Positions 1 through 9,876 of a stretch of 64,000 nucleotides of DNA are shown here, one piece after another. This DNA comes from Crambe crambe (taxonomy: Eukaryota; Porifera; Demospongiae; Poecilosclerida; Crambeidae), in assembly GCA_963924555.1 (NCBI GenBank), contig OZ004598.1, positions 2,876,501 through 2,940,500 of the forward strand, given 5' to 3'. The number at the start of each line of letters is the position of its first letter. Within the stretch, counting starts at the first letter, position 1. The notes below the pieces were generated by a model. The model searched no databases and had not been told where the DNA came from. It was given only the letters and a program-made list of their open reading frames with translations. The position numbers and the translations under genes were made by a program.

Positions 1-856
1 TACACAAAACAACGATATCTGGTAAAAAATTCCAAGTATTGAATAAAACAGGTCTAGTATGAATTTTGGTCCCATGAAATGATGTATTAACAATATGAAA
101 CAATCAAATGCTAACAAAGTAAATTTCGGGAAAATATTATAAAATATAAGATTTAAACATATACACAAAATTATTACAATGGCAGTTAAAGCAGTGACAC
201 CAAGTGAGTGTAGTTTTGTACCTAAGAATGACACAATTATAATTTAATTAAGACACTACAATCAGAACAACCAATCACCAATATTGATCGATCTGGACTT
301 TAACTATGGTAACATCTATCTAATGTTTCAAGCTTGCTTTCCCCGCATTGCATTAGTTGTGCTGCACTAAACAGATTTAAATGCAAATGTACAACTTCCT
401 CTCAAGGTGGTTTAGAGGCTATTCATGCACTTCTAAATAAACACCCCCAATTATAAATATAGCAGGCCCTCTCTAAAGACAAGGCTAAACATTCCAGCTC
501 CCAGGATTATGAGATTAACTTCCCTATACCCAGGCCCACTTTTTTTTCATGGACCAACCAGGAAAAAGTAAAAGGATTTGGTATAAACTGCACATGCATT
601 CACTAAGGGATTGAACATTACATCCTTTATTTGAGCAGCAGCCAGCTCAGAGATTATACTCGTAGTGGATTAAACTCCTCTCAACTCTAAAGGAGAAGTG
701 TTGTGCTCATGTGGGTACCAACTTGGAGGAGTCTGCTATTAAACCACATAAGCTTGGCCTGATTAGTTCAGAGAATAGTGCTGTTCTTATTGTCTCTGCT
801 TGTTTCACTAATGATCTGAGCTAGCTAGCTGAGCTTAAAGACAGTCATTTGGAGCA
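1..856. other. AT-rich stretch with no recognised gene
   Basis: No open frame with coding character, no terminal inverted repeat and no RNA gene could be recognised. The stretch is AT-rich with short ORFs only. It may be intron or 3' flank of the minus-strand gene whose possible last exon lies at 1694-1804. Confidence 0.4.
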
Positions 857-858
857 TA

Positions 859-1321
859 CCTTAAGGTGACTATTAAAAACAGGTACTAATTTTAGCAAAT
901 TTTAGCGATTTAAAACATTACATCACAAAGTAACTATGAATATCATTACAAATAACTATGAATATCATTACAAATAACAACACAACATGGCAAGCTTCCC
1001 ACAGCTGGCTAGTGTTGCTCTCTTCTCTGTACTTTTTCTTCACTAGTGTAAGACTTCATAGATCTTGCTCTTCTTCTTCATCTGTATCAGAGTCTAGGCC
1101 TTCAAGAACTTCATCAGTTACATCTTCAAACTTCCCATCTCTTCAGACTCCTTGTAGAGCTTGGTAACAAGCTCCTACTTCACCAGGGCTTTCTTATATT
1201 GTAGTTCTCCATGTGTATTGTGGTTAACACGTTCTTTTATGTACAAAAATCGCTAAATTTAGTACCTCATTAAATACAAAATCGCTAAATTTTGACCCCA
1301 TTGATAATAGTCACCTTAAGG
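859..1321. mobile_element. Non-autonomous DNA transposon with TA target duplication
   Basis: The ends are perfect 17-bp inverted repeats, CCTTAAGGTGACTATTA at 859-875 and its complement at 1305-1321. TA dinucleotides flank the element on both sides (857-858 and 1322-1323). Inside each end, ATCGCTAAATTT-like blocks are repeated. It is 463 bp long and has no transposase, so it is a MITE-like element. The TTAA inside each tip leaves an alternative reading as a TTAA-targeting family. It carries a gene fragment, annotated separately. Confidence 0.75.
1056..1220 (-). pseudogene. Captured acidic-tail gene fragment inside the 859-1321 element
   Basis: On the minus strand the frame reads GELQYKKALVK, a TAG stop, ELVTKLYKESEEMG, then a frame change, KFEDVTDEVLEGLD and a strongly acidic end SDTDEEEEQDL before a stop at 1056-1058. 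The composition (Lys/Glu-rich helix followed by Asp/Glu tail) looks like the C-terminus of a real protein, but I do not recognise the family. One in-frame stop and one single-base shift show that it is dead. Its position between the two TIRs means it moves with the element, either as a captured host exon or as the remains of the element's own gene. Confidence 0.4.
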
Positions 1322-1323
1322 TA

Positions 1324-1693
1324 AGTACTGCAGTAGCAAAATTAATGGTACAGGAAAAATGATAAAGAAAAGGAGAAGGGAATCTCACTCAGTAAACTTT
1401 AGGTTATTGTCCGTATACTACACGCATGTGCAAATAATTGATGCTCTATTTTCAATAGAGCCTGGGGATGAGGCTACATATTCATAATGCCGTGTGTGCA
1501 AATGTGCTGAATTAAGTATGACTCTGATCTCATATCCAGGGCTGCTGTTGTAAAAAATTATTTGTTTGTTTGTTTGTTGTTATCTTTTTTCGCGGAGTTG
1601 GAATAAAGCAGGACTTGGTATAAATTGTATGCGAATCTGCTAAATTAACTACCTTTCACTTTTCTCCGGGTATGAGGCTATACTAGACTGCCA
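1324..1693. other. Non-coding stretch with a TTTG microsatellite
   Basis: No gene seen. A short (TTTG)n tract lies near 1559-1576. A TTGATGCTCTATTTTCAATAG-like segment around 1438 is weakly palindromic and unexplained. Confidence 0.35.
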
Positions 1694-1804
1694 CTAATCT
1701 TCATTTGCATAAAACCAACTGCTTGGTTCCACTGGTTTGTGAATCTGGATAGTGCCATGGAATCCTGGCTTCTTTGACCAGATATATCTCCTTGGATCAA
1801 AGAG
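1694..1804 (-). CDS. Probable last coding exon of an unrecognised minus-strand gene
   Basis: Reading minus, a pyrimidine-rich acceptor (cttatcttcttag) is followed by 36 codons, including DPRRYIWSKKPGFHGTIQIH and ending KPVEPSSWFYANED, then TAG at 1694-1696. The aromatic and proline-rich composition is protein-like and unlike the surrounding DNA. It may be the last exon of the gene whose first exon is at 3086-3530. The connecting exons are not certain: a stretch at about 2002-2113 is open in two frames and could be one of them. I do not recognise the family. Confidence 0.4.
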   Translation of the reverse strand, partial: LFDPRRYIWSKKPGFHGTIQIHKPVEPSSWFYANED

Positions 1805-3085
1805 CTAAGAAGATAAGTATGAAAGAGTAATCATAGACTTTGCTACTGGCATATTAAATGAAGTCATTAGTTGGTAAAAAGATCTATGTGGGAGAGTGAC
1901 AGCTGGCGGAGATGTCCTAGATTAAGTCTGAAAGACTCGGTTATCATGCAGTTGCATATAATCAGCCAGGGAACAAATCATAGTTGTGCCAGAGCAAATG
2001 GGCCCTCGAGAAAGGAGAAAACAAACTAATCTGCTTAGCTGGAACTGGAAATGGTACATCATAATCAAGTTCAACTGGTGAGCAAGATCCAACAGCTCTC
2101 TGGTTTCGCTTAGTTATTTAACAGGCAAGATCAGACAGAATCACACTGTAAATAAAGATTCAACTTATACCTGCCAACACTAAGTTAGTTGATTTTGCAC
2201 AGATTTTGTATTTCAGGTAGCCTACATTGAGGAATTCAAGAAGCATAAAGTTTACTTGTCAATGCACAGAAGTGGTCAGATAGTTGGCCATCTCTGTCAA
2301 TAGTGAACAGTTTATACTTGTGTCTTATGCATTTACACTATTTTCAAGGATCTGTCAACTGGGCATCCTACTAACTATATATATACACTACTAGTTTTTT
2401 TTTGCTGATTAAAAAGATATGAAACTTTAACGGACCTATGAAATCACCCATGATAATTTTCATGGAGTAAGACACACATGAAATCTTTTCTTGTATGAAA
2501 ATACAATGCATCGCCCTTTTCACATACTCGTGCTATGAAATGTTAACGTTTCGTACAACATACGAAAAGTCTAGTAAAAATCCTTGATTTTTTGAGTTTC
2601 ATGGGGTTCCAAACTAGTAGTGTATAAATGACATATGCTCAGTGAGTTACAGCAGACTTTATGAAAAAATGAAGAGGCAGCAGGTACCAAATGTACTATC
2701 ACAGTAAGATAGCTCAAATTATTGCAAAGCTGATATTTTTAAGCGCTGATGAATTAGAATGACACGAGTTAATGTCCACACTTCTATGGAGCACACGTAA
2801 AGTGTTTCCAATCCCAGGTATATAAGTCTATAGTAACTATGGGACAAAATTAACGTTAGGTGGAATGAACATCATGAGACAACTGCAGTTTTGCCAATCC
2901 AGAAGAGCTGCAAGGCATAGCCTTCTCTTTCTAGTTTCTTATTTCTCTTCTCACTACTAGACCCCAATGACTCTACTTAGAGTAATATAATTAAGTGTCA
3001 ACACTAAAAAGGGAAGGTAAAGGGATACTGCTCCTGCCCTGGTGTAATTCTGTGTACATAAAACATACTAGACAATATGACTAAC
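1805..3085. other. Probable intron(s) with a broken transposon end
   Basis: The donor of the first exon (CCAG|gttagt) starts this stretch at 3085 on the minus strand. Around 2803-2840 the plus strand reads GTTTCCAATCCCAGGTATAT followed by AAGTCTATAG. This is a degenerate copy of the P-like transposon terminus seen many times in the window, so the intron has received at least one insertion. No other gene is recognised. Confidence 0.4.
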
Positions 3086-3530
3086 CTGGACCAGTAGCAG
3101 ATTCAAATATATTAGTAATAGAACCAGATAATATCTCAATAAGATCATCCCTCAATATGTCCCTGACTTTATTTGCAAATTCAGAGGTTATTGTAGATAC
3201 TGTGGAATACAAATGATCTCCAGCACTGTAAACAGCTGCTACACCATTCGTCATCCCTTCATATAGAGTTCTAAAAAAGTCATTCTCTTCTTTCACTGTT
3301 GTTAATTCAGTACTCTCGTGATCTTCCAAGCTTCCATCCTCTACTGTAGAGTCAGCCAAAGAGTCAGCACTACAATGCCTGGTCTCACACGGGACTAAGT
3401 CTGGTCCAAAATTGGTTCCATCATCCATGCAGTTTCCAGAAACCATCTCGAAAGTTTGCTGAAGATCAGGTCCGAAAATTAAAAGCACTAGCAAAATGAA
3501 AAAGAATTCACAAAAAGCAGCCCTACCCAT
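3086..3530 (-). CDS. First exon of a secreted or membrane protein (unrecognised)
   Basis: The ATG at 3530-3528 is chosen because the frame upstream offers only a GTG. The first residues, MGRAAFCEFFFILLVLLIFG, form a clear signal peptide or signal anchor (hydrophobic core about residues 6-20). An acidic, Ser/Thr-rich spacer with several cysteines follows, about residues 30-75. After that comes a region of amphipathic helices from FFRTLYEGMTNGVAAVYSAG to DDLIEILSGSITNIFESATG. The exon is 445 nt (148 codons plus one base) and ends at a good donor, CCAG|gttagt. It is therefore an N-terminal exon of a spliced gene running left. I do not recognise the family. The C-terminal part may include the exon at 1694-1804. 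Confidence 0.55.
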
Positions 3531-3701
3531 GAGTGAAGTAACGCCCACTTTTGGTCAGAACTTTTCACCCCGTTCCATATAACCAATAAAGCGTAGTGTC
3601 ACATCTACGGTCTGATTAGTCAGTTAGTGAATAGATTACTGAACGACTTGCACCAGCTAGTTGGTTAGCGACGTGATTTTTTACTTTGGGAGCCAGTTTA
3701 A

Positions 3702-4206
3702 GGGTCAAAGGTCAAACCAATTATATGCGCATGCGCTTAGAACTTGCCTGAAAAATAAAAATCTTGCCTCTGAGTCCTAGGCTACAGGATTGACTCTTCG
3801 CCACCTTCTTTCTCTGTTGCCAATCTCAGACATCTTTACATCCGAAGCAACTTGCTGTCAGCACACCCTGGAGGGCGAAGGTCAAGTATCTCTGCTGAGC
3901 TTCTACATCTGTTGAGCCTATACTCGCTACTTTCTTTGCTTGTTCTTGTTTTGAAAACCTTCGGATTGCAGTATTTGTGGTACAATACACTGACAACCAT
4001 TCGTGACCTTTGACCCCAGTGTCTGCTCACAGCAAGTTTCAAACTTCTGCTTTCGGATCTAAAGCTTTCTGAGACTGGCAACAGAGAAAGAAGGTGGCGA
4101 AGGGTCAGTCCTGTAGCTTATGGACTCAAAGTCAAGATTTCATTTTTCAGGCAGGAAAATTGCAAGTTCTAAGCGCATGCGCATACAATTAGTTGACCTT
4201 TGACCC
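3702..4206. mobile_element. Long-TIR (hairpin) MITE
   Basis: Arms of about 150-170 bp at each end are inverted copies: both contain GGGTCAAAGGTCAA, TATGCGCATGCGCTTAGAAC and a Lys/Arg-rich stretch around CACCTTCTTTCTCTGTTGCC. The centre is short, so the single strand would fold into a long hairpin. An open frame at 4081-3836 on the minus strand simply spans the arm and loop. No flanking duplication is clear. Confidence 0.7.
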
Positions 4207-4270
4207 CACACAGAGCCCAAAATGAATCGCCCCTTTATTATCGGGCGTGGCTTACTTTTTTTTTTTTACA

Positions 4271-5742
4271 TTACCCCAAGGACATATCGAGCCGCGAAGC
4301 GGCGAGAGGGCATGCAACTAGTAGTAGTGATACCGGATACTATGGTGGGCGGGGTCAATTTTTTATACGTAAAGATAATACTGCAGGACGGCACCAAAAG
4401 TGACCAAGATATAACCTGGCTGCGAAGGTCCAGATCCAAAGAAATTCAGAAAAAAAGCATATCAACAGAATCCTAATATTCTAGAGAATCTAACTGTGAC
4501 AGTTTCTTTTAGATATAGTGCTAAAATTAGATTTGATGTTCAAAAACATATTTAAATTTCGATTTTCTTATGATATAACGCTTGAATAGGTCATGAAACC
4601 ATATTTTTTGGAAACTTCATCAAAAACTGATTCTGGTACCTTGGATAACTTCTTGCATCAAGCGGAAAAGAAGGCACGCAAGAAGGATAAGGCATTCAAC
4701 TTATATAACTGATAGGTCAAAGTTCACGACCTCAACCCTTTCCCGCTAAATTTGAATCTGTGCTGCCTCAGGTGAATAGCCTAACCCCCCTCACCCCCAT
4801 AGTACACATTTTAATGTAAAATAAAAGTTGTGAAAAAGGTTTGAATTCTGAATCAATCTCTGAACAACACAAATCAGTTCTGGCTGTGGAGTCATAGCTG
4901 ATTAATGCTGCAGTCTGAATTCCTTAATAACAGCAAAGCTCTCAGATCCTGTACATGACTTTGAACATCAATCACTGTCCACTGCAAAGCTTGGAAGCAG
5001 AAATTGCAGGTTTAATGCCACAAATTCTAAAATATAGCAAAGCCGTAATACAGTAAATTTGAAATGAGCAACCAAAACATGTTTTAGATGGGGAGGGTAG
5101 GCCTACTCAAGTTCCTAACTTTGTCAATGTTGTGTACATTCAGAACAGGGACAGACTCTAGGACAAATTAACAAACGATTGTACAACAGTTTCTACTAGT
5201 CTGGTGTAGTCCAGACTACATGGCTTTTTTTTTAAATTTACCCTTAGTTCTATACTCACTTTCATACTCTTCCATATGAACTTTGTTTGAAGAAAATCCA
5301 TCCAGTAGATCCTAAGATACGAGCAAAAGATTGCAGTACTATTAGCCATTATGACCTTTAACCTACTTGGAAAGGTGCCGTTTTTTTAATTAAAAGAAAG
5401 TAAATTTTTCCTGTACAATTTCAATTGTAAAATGTTACGTATCTCTGCTTCTACTGGATGGATTTCTATCGGATAAAGTTTATCTGGCTGAGGAAGAAGA
5501 GCTTAATATTTTTAAGAAATGAATTTATAGTTTCATAGTATTTTTAAAAATAGCCCGGTATCACTACTAGTAGTATAGACGGCAAAATGCAAATTGTTAT
5601 TATTATATTTAACCACAGTTTACTGCAGTATCCGGACGGAGTCTACCGCGTGCTAAGCTATTTATAGTAATACATTACGCACAGAGCATTGGAAGTTGCA
5701 TGCCCTCTCGTCGTTTCGCGACTCGATAAGCCCTTGATTACC
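4271..5742. mobile_element. 1.5 kb element with about 49-bp imperfect TIRs
   Basis: Left end 4271-4319 and right end 5694-5742 are imperfect inverted repeats that share TATCGAGYCGCGAARCGRCG and GAGAGGGCATGCAACT. The T-rich runs just outside also mirror one another. Between the ends I see AT-rich DNA with no recognisable transposase, so this is a non-autonomous or gutted element of unknown superfamily. Confidence 0.6.
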
Positions 5743-5934
5743 CTTTATTTTTTACCCAGTGTCTACAGTAGTGGTATATCACAGTTTATTATTTTTTTTT
5801 TTAGCTTCTCATCAAAGTCAAAATGAAATATTTGAAGGAGGAAGCAAAGGATACATGTAAGAGTGAAATAGTCAGTTATTCAGCAAAGGGTCCCTCTTCT
5901 GTATGAGGGGACAGTTGTGATTCAGCTATTGCTC

Positions 5935-6388
5935 GGTCGATAGGTGAGCTTTACCTGAAGAGGAGCGTGATCCACGAGTTGCTTGAATTGTTGATCGTAA
6001 AAATGAGAATGAAAGCGTGCAGCAGAGCCAACACATTGTGGGGCTATAGGCTTGATTCCATTTATCTGCTAATAGGGAGGCTAGACGTTTGTAAGTTGAG
6101 GTTGCACTGCGTCCTAAGCCACCTGTGCAGGACATCACGATTGGCGAAAAGGAGGCATGCTCTATTTCCAAAATTCTTTGCTTGTACTCTCTTTTTCTCG
6201 TTCTCGTCTCTACGGTAGCATGTTGTGAGGTTGCTATGTCGGTTGGATGGTGCGAAAGGGTTGAAGACTCTAATGTCCATATAAGTTTTCTCGAATCTGC
6301 CTCCCCATAGTCCATTGGTGGCCACGTCCAAACGTGCCCCATCGGTTGAGTTTGCGGTGGCTCCAGACTTATTTTGTCGCAGCGACAA
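5935..6388 (-). pseudogene. Retroelement ORF fragment (C-terminal domain), frameshifted
   Basis: Minus-strand frames read GARLDVATNGLWGG, DIRVFNPFAPSNRHSNLTTC and YRRDENEKKR. After a one-base shift near 6195 they continue with QRILEIEHASFSPIVMSCTG, GLGRSATSTYKRLASLLADK and a final LCCTLSFSFLRSTIQATRGS. A related fragment lies at 60073-60590, and together they define one family. The pattern of an acidic residue, then FDVRV-type beta strand, then Gly/Arg-rich end is typical of the C-terminus of reverse-transcriptase ORFs in invertebrate retroelements. A PD-(D/E)XK-like nuclease fold is possible but is inference. No reverse-transcriptase motif remains next to it. Confidence 0.55.
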
Positions 6389-6625
6389 AACATCTTACTA
6401 AATTCTGTCGCGAGCTACCTAATCTCCTAGGATATTTCATTGCAGCCAGGATATATTATACACATATATATAGGTACCTAATTATTTCTATATAGATTAA
6501 TTCTGTATATGTGCATCAAAATCTCAAGCATGTTAACTATTCACCTTTATTTTGATATGAATGCATGATAAAGCTTTATACAAATCAGTATTGGAAAATA
6601 TCCTAGATAACTACTTAAGTAAAAC

Positions 6626-7734
6626 CATAGATATAAGAGGTTTTACGGGATTGGAAACGCCCAATGAACTGCACAACCGTGGCGCGTTGACAGATGCGCA
6701 CGCGCATGCAGCATTAATTATATTAATCGTTGTGAAAAGAGATCAATATTCACTCCTTTCAAGGCAGTTAAAGTGATATTTTGCCCCTACAGCTCACAGA
6801 ATAGTACAAGTAAGCTAAGGGGAAGGCATTGAAGAAGTGAAGAGTCAAAGAGTTGAAGTTGGAGAGTCTGAGGAAGGAAGTTATTAATTATTCATAACTT
6901 TTTTCCTTGTAATTATAACTATGAGTACCTATCATTGCTCATTATACATTAATTTTATGTGATTGATTTGAAAGAAAGGCCAAAATGACTTTTGGTATTA
7001 AAATTAGACATAAATTCATCATTATTATAGCTAGATAATTTTTCCCCAAAGTTATCCGCCAGTTTCTGCTCAGTTCTCCCTCATCAACATTATTGCAATA
7101 CTTCCAGCTTTTGGCTGTTGGGTTTTGACACCATCCACCTCAAGAATTCGGCTCAGTCAGCTGTCCTGTGGACCCTATGGATATTAGGGGGGAAATATAG
7201 TAAGCTTGCCATCTCCATAGGATGACTATTGTATAGAAAACAAATGCACCAATTCCATTTACTGTTCTATCCTTTCCCTGAAATCACTAATACAGTTTCA
7301 ATATTGTTAATCTATTTCTTGGGAGAGGGATTACAGTTTTAACACCACTTGCAAATGCTAGAGACAATATATGTCAGCTAATACAAAAACCAACATTACT
7401 ATTCCATGTAGCTAAAGTTTACATGCCTTTTGATCAGAAAATGGGCAACAGCAATTGATTCCATCAAGCGTGAGAGGGATTACAGTCCCATTAACCACTA
7501 CAGTAGTATTTGTAGGAATAAACTTGAAAATCTGAGCTGAAATTTATTTCATACAGTAAATCTATGCCCTAGTGTATTATAGTATCATTGGCATAAGTCT
7601 TACCTCACGGATCTTGTCAGAACAGCAACTTTGACAAAAGTGCTATGTCATTCAGCTGTCAACGCGCCTCGGTTGTTAGTTGCTAACGAGAGCACGTGAT
7701 CCGTTTCCAATCCCGTAAACCTCTTATATCTATG
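6626..7734. mobile_element. P-like MITE, 1.1 kb family copy 1
   Basis: Left end CATAGATATAAGAGG...GGGATTGGAAACG at 6626 and right end CGTTTCCAATCCC...CCTCTTATATCTATG ending at 7734 are inverted. GTAAAAC precedes the left end (6619-6625) and recurs at 7737-7743 after two extra bases (TG), giving a 7-bp duplication with a small insertion. Two further copies of the same internal sequence are at 56928-57971 and 61294-62976. No transposase is encoded. The family is assigned to the P superfamily by shared tips with 43036-45248. Confidence 0.8.
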
Positions 7735-8461
7735 TGGTAAAACGCTGTGGCTATAAGTCTGGCAGCCAGATACTATTTTCAGAGGTCCGACACTTCACGA
7801 CTAGTCTGGCGTTTCCGACCCTTTAACTTCCTTTTATTGGTGAGTGGGGGAACCCGGGTGTTAGACCTCCTTAGTCTGGTGAACCTTCCGCAGCACTGGA
7901 TCACAAGACTAGGACCTCCTCTGGTTGCGCCCCAATCATATTGCTGTATTAGCCAGAACAGTTGCAGGTCGTGGCAGGGATATTGAAGAACGCTGTCACT
8001 TGCTCAGAAGTATTACCTTCCTCAAGAACTCGTCAGTCCTTCTTTATAGCTGGTTCGCCATAAGCCAGGTACAAGTCTGAAATAGCTATCTCGTCTAAGT
8101 AGCCATCTCGGCAGTTGCAATATATACGCTTGCGCGCTTTTATTTTACGAAGTGCATGGGCAATTGATGTACTTTGAACCTTATAATCTAGTGAGTAAGC
8201 AAGACTTCGGTTCCATCTCGATTCTACTCAAAGTTAGGTATGTATTGCTGTACTCTTATCAGCCACAAGCTGATAGTGAATGAGTGATGAGAATGAATAA
8301 GTGCATGTGATTAGCTAGCTACAGTTAGTGACAAGATCTGCACAGTCACTTTTAACCATCTCATCCTTAAAATAGGAGTCTTGAACAGAGCAGATCTGAT
8401 TCTCCTATGGAGTGTTGCAATTGAAGTAATTGTGTAATTTTAAGTGCTAACCCTCAGTGCA
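7735..8461. other. No gene recognised
   Basis: Short ORFs only. Around 7797-7815 a TAGTCTGGCGTTTCCGACCC segment resembles the tips of the TAGTCTGG MITE family, so an old insertion end may lie here. Nothing else can be supported. Confidence 0.3.
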
Positions 8462-9735
8462 GGAGGCCTCTTTATGAAACGTCAACTGCTAGTCATACAC
8501 TTAGTGAATGACCTTTTGAACTTTATGGCCTGCTATTTATCAATGAGGTAGGTGTTTTATTTGAAGGTTATACACTTGTGCTGAAGGACCTTTAAACTAA
8601 GATTCAATTATTGGGTTGAAGTGATAGCTCTTCAAACACATGAGTAGAAGAGTAATCCACAGTCTCCACATGTGACTATAAGACAAGTTAACGCCATTAC
8701 AAGTATAGTTGCTATTGTGCTAGCTAACCAGTTTATGTCACTTCAATGCTCACTAGCTTCATCAAACATTCACCTGTAGAGCTATAAAGTTATGATAATC
8801 ATAGTAATTGTTATTTATACCCTTTTGAGAATGCCTTCCTGAAACTCTATCAAGAATCCTGTTATCTACCATGTAGCTTATAGATGGACACAGTTCTATT
8901 GAATACTCTAATTATGATCATTGCATGTTCCTACCCCACAGATTGTGCAGGAAGGAAGTTGGATCCAGCACACTGGGCTGAAACTTGTATTTATCATAGA
9001 GCATCTCTAACTCCCTAACACAGCAACTGGTTCCTGTGGATCAAACACTAATATTTATTTGTACTATTAGCTTTAGAATCTCACATATCAGACCACTATG
9101 GTATACACCAACCACGAATGTTAAGTATGAATTTAAAGTAGGGGTCTATAGCCGGTCCCGTTTACACGGGACCTAGGATCTGGATTCGAATCCGGATCAC
9201 AATCAACATGTGGAAGGTGGGTTGAGTCCAGTGTCATGATCAAGATCTGGGTTGATGGATTTACATGGATGGATATCAGGATCTGGATAAGTGTCCTGGC
9301 TAAAGATGCGTGAGGGCCAGATAATGTTGATCTATTGTATGATCAATCGATTAGCTATAGCACTGTAGTAACTTTACTGTTATATTATACCATGTGATAC
9401 ACACTGACAGGACTCTTCATGACTTGTAAACAGCCACTCACATAAGTACTTTAGCTGATATGTATTAGCTGCTATTGATATAGCTAGCAATTATTCTTTG
9501 GGTTTGAAATTTGGAGACAAATATGCCTTGACATCATAATTCCAGGTAAGCTTAACTTGGTCTTATTTTTCCCAACCCTGCATGGCCTGTCTTCCCAACT
9601 TCAAAGGCTTCCTTTGTGCTTTTAGCTCAGCCTGGCCTGCAAATACCGCGCGCTCCCAACTGCGCATGCGCAATATGACAACCGGAACTATTTGACGCAA
9701 TGCTATTGGTCCGGTTGCCGGACCAATAGCCACTT
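8462..9735. repeat. Dispersed 1.3 kb repeat, copy 1
   Basis: This stretch is closely similar and in the same orientation to 25478-26885, from TTTATGAAACRTCAACTGCT to the shared end CGGACCAATAGCCACTTCG. Shared landmarks include GTTGGATCCAGCACACTGGG and TGCGCATGCGCAATATGAC. Small indels separate the copies. There are no obvious terminal inverted repeats and no coding region, so the class of element is unknown. Confidence 0.75.
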
Positions 9736-9876
9736 CGTTTATTTTATCACGTGCCACCGTATAGTTTCATGCCTGTAGCTAGCCAGCAGACGGCTAAACA
9801 ACGGGCTTGAGCCCCCCCTTCCCTTTGATTATAGTTTATATAGCTAGTCACTTGCATTAGTTTGCTGAATTGATAA

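Noticed and set aside
2217-2300. Plus-strand exon after ttttgtatttcag, reading AYIEEFKKHKVYLSMHRSGQ
   Set aside because: Good acceptor and protein-like, but no upstream exon, no partner and it lies antisense within the presumed intron of the minus-strand gene.
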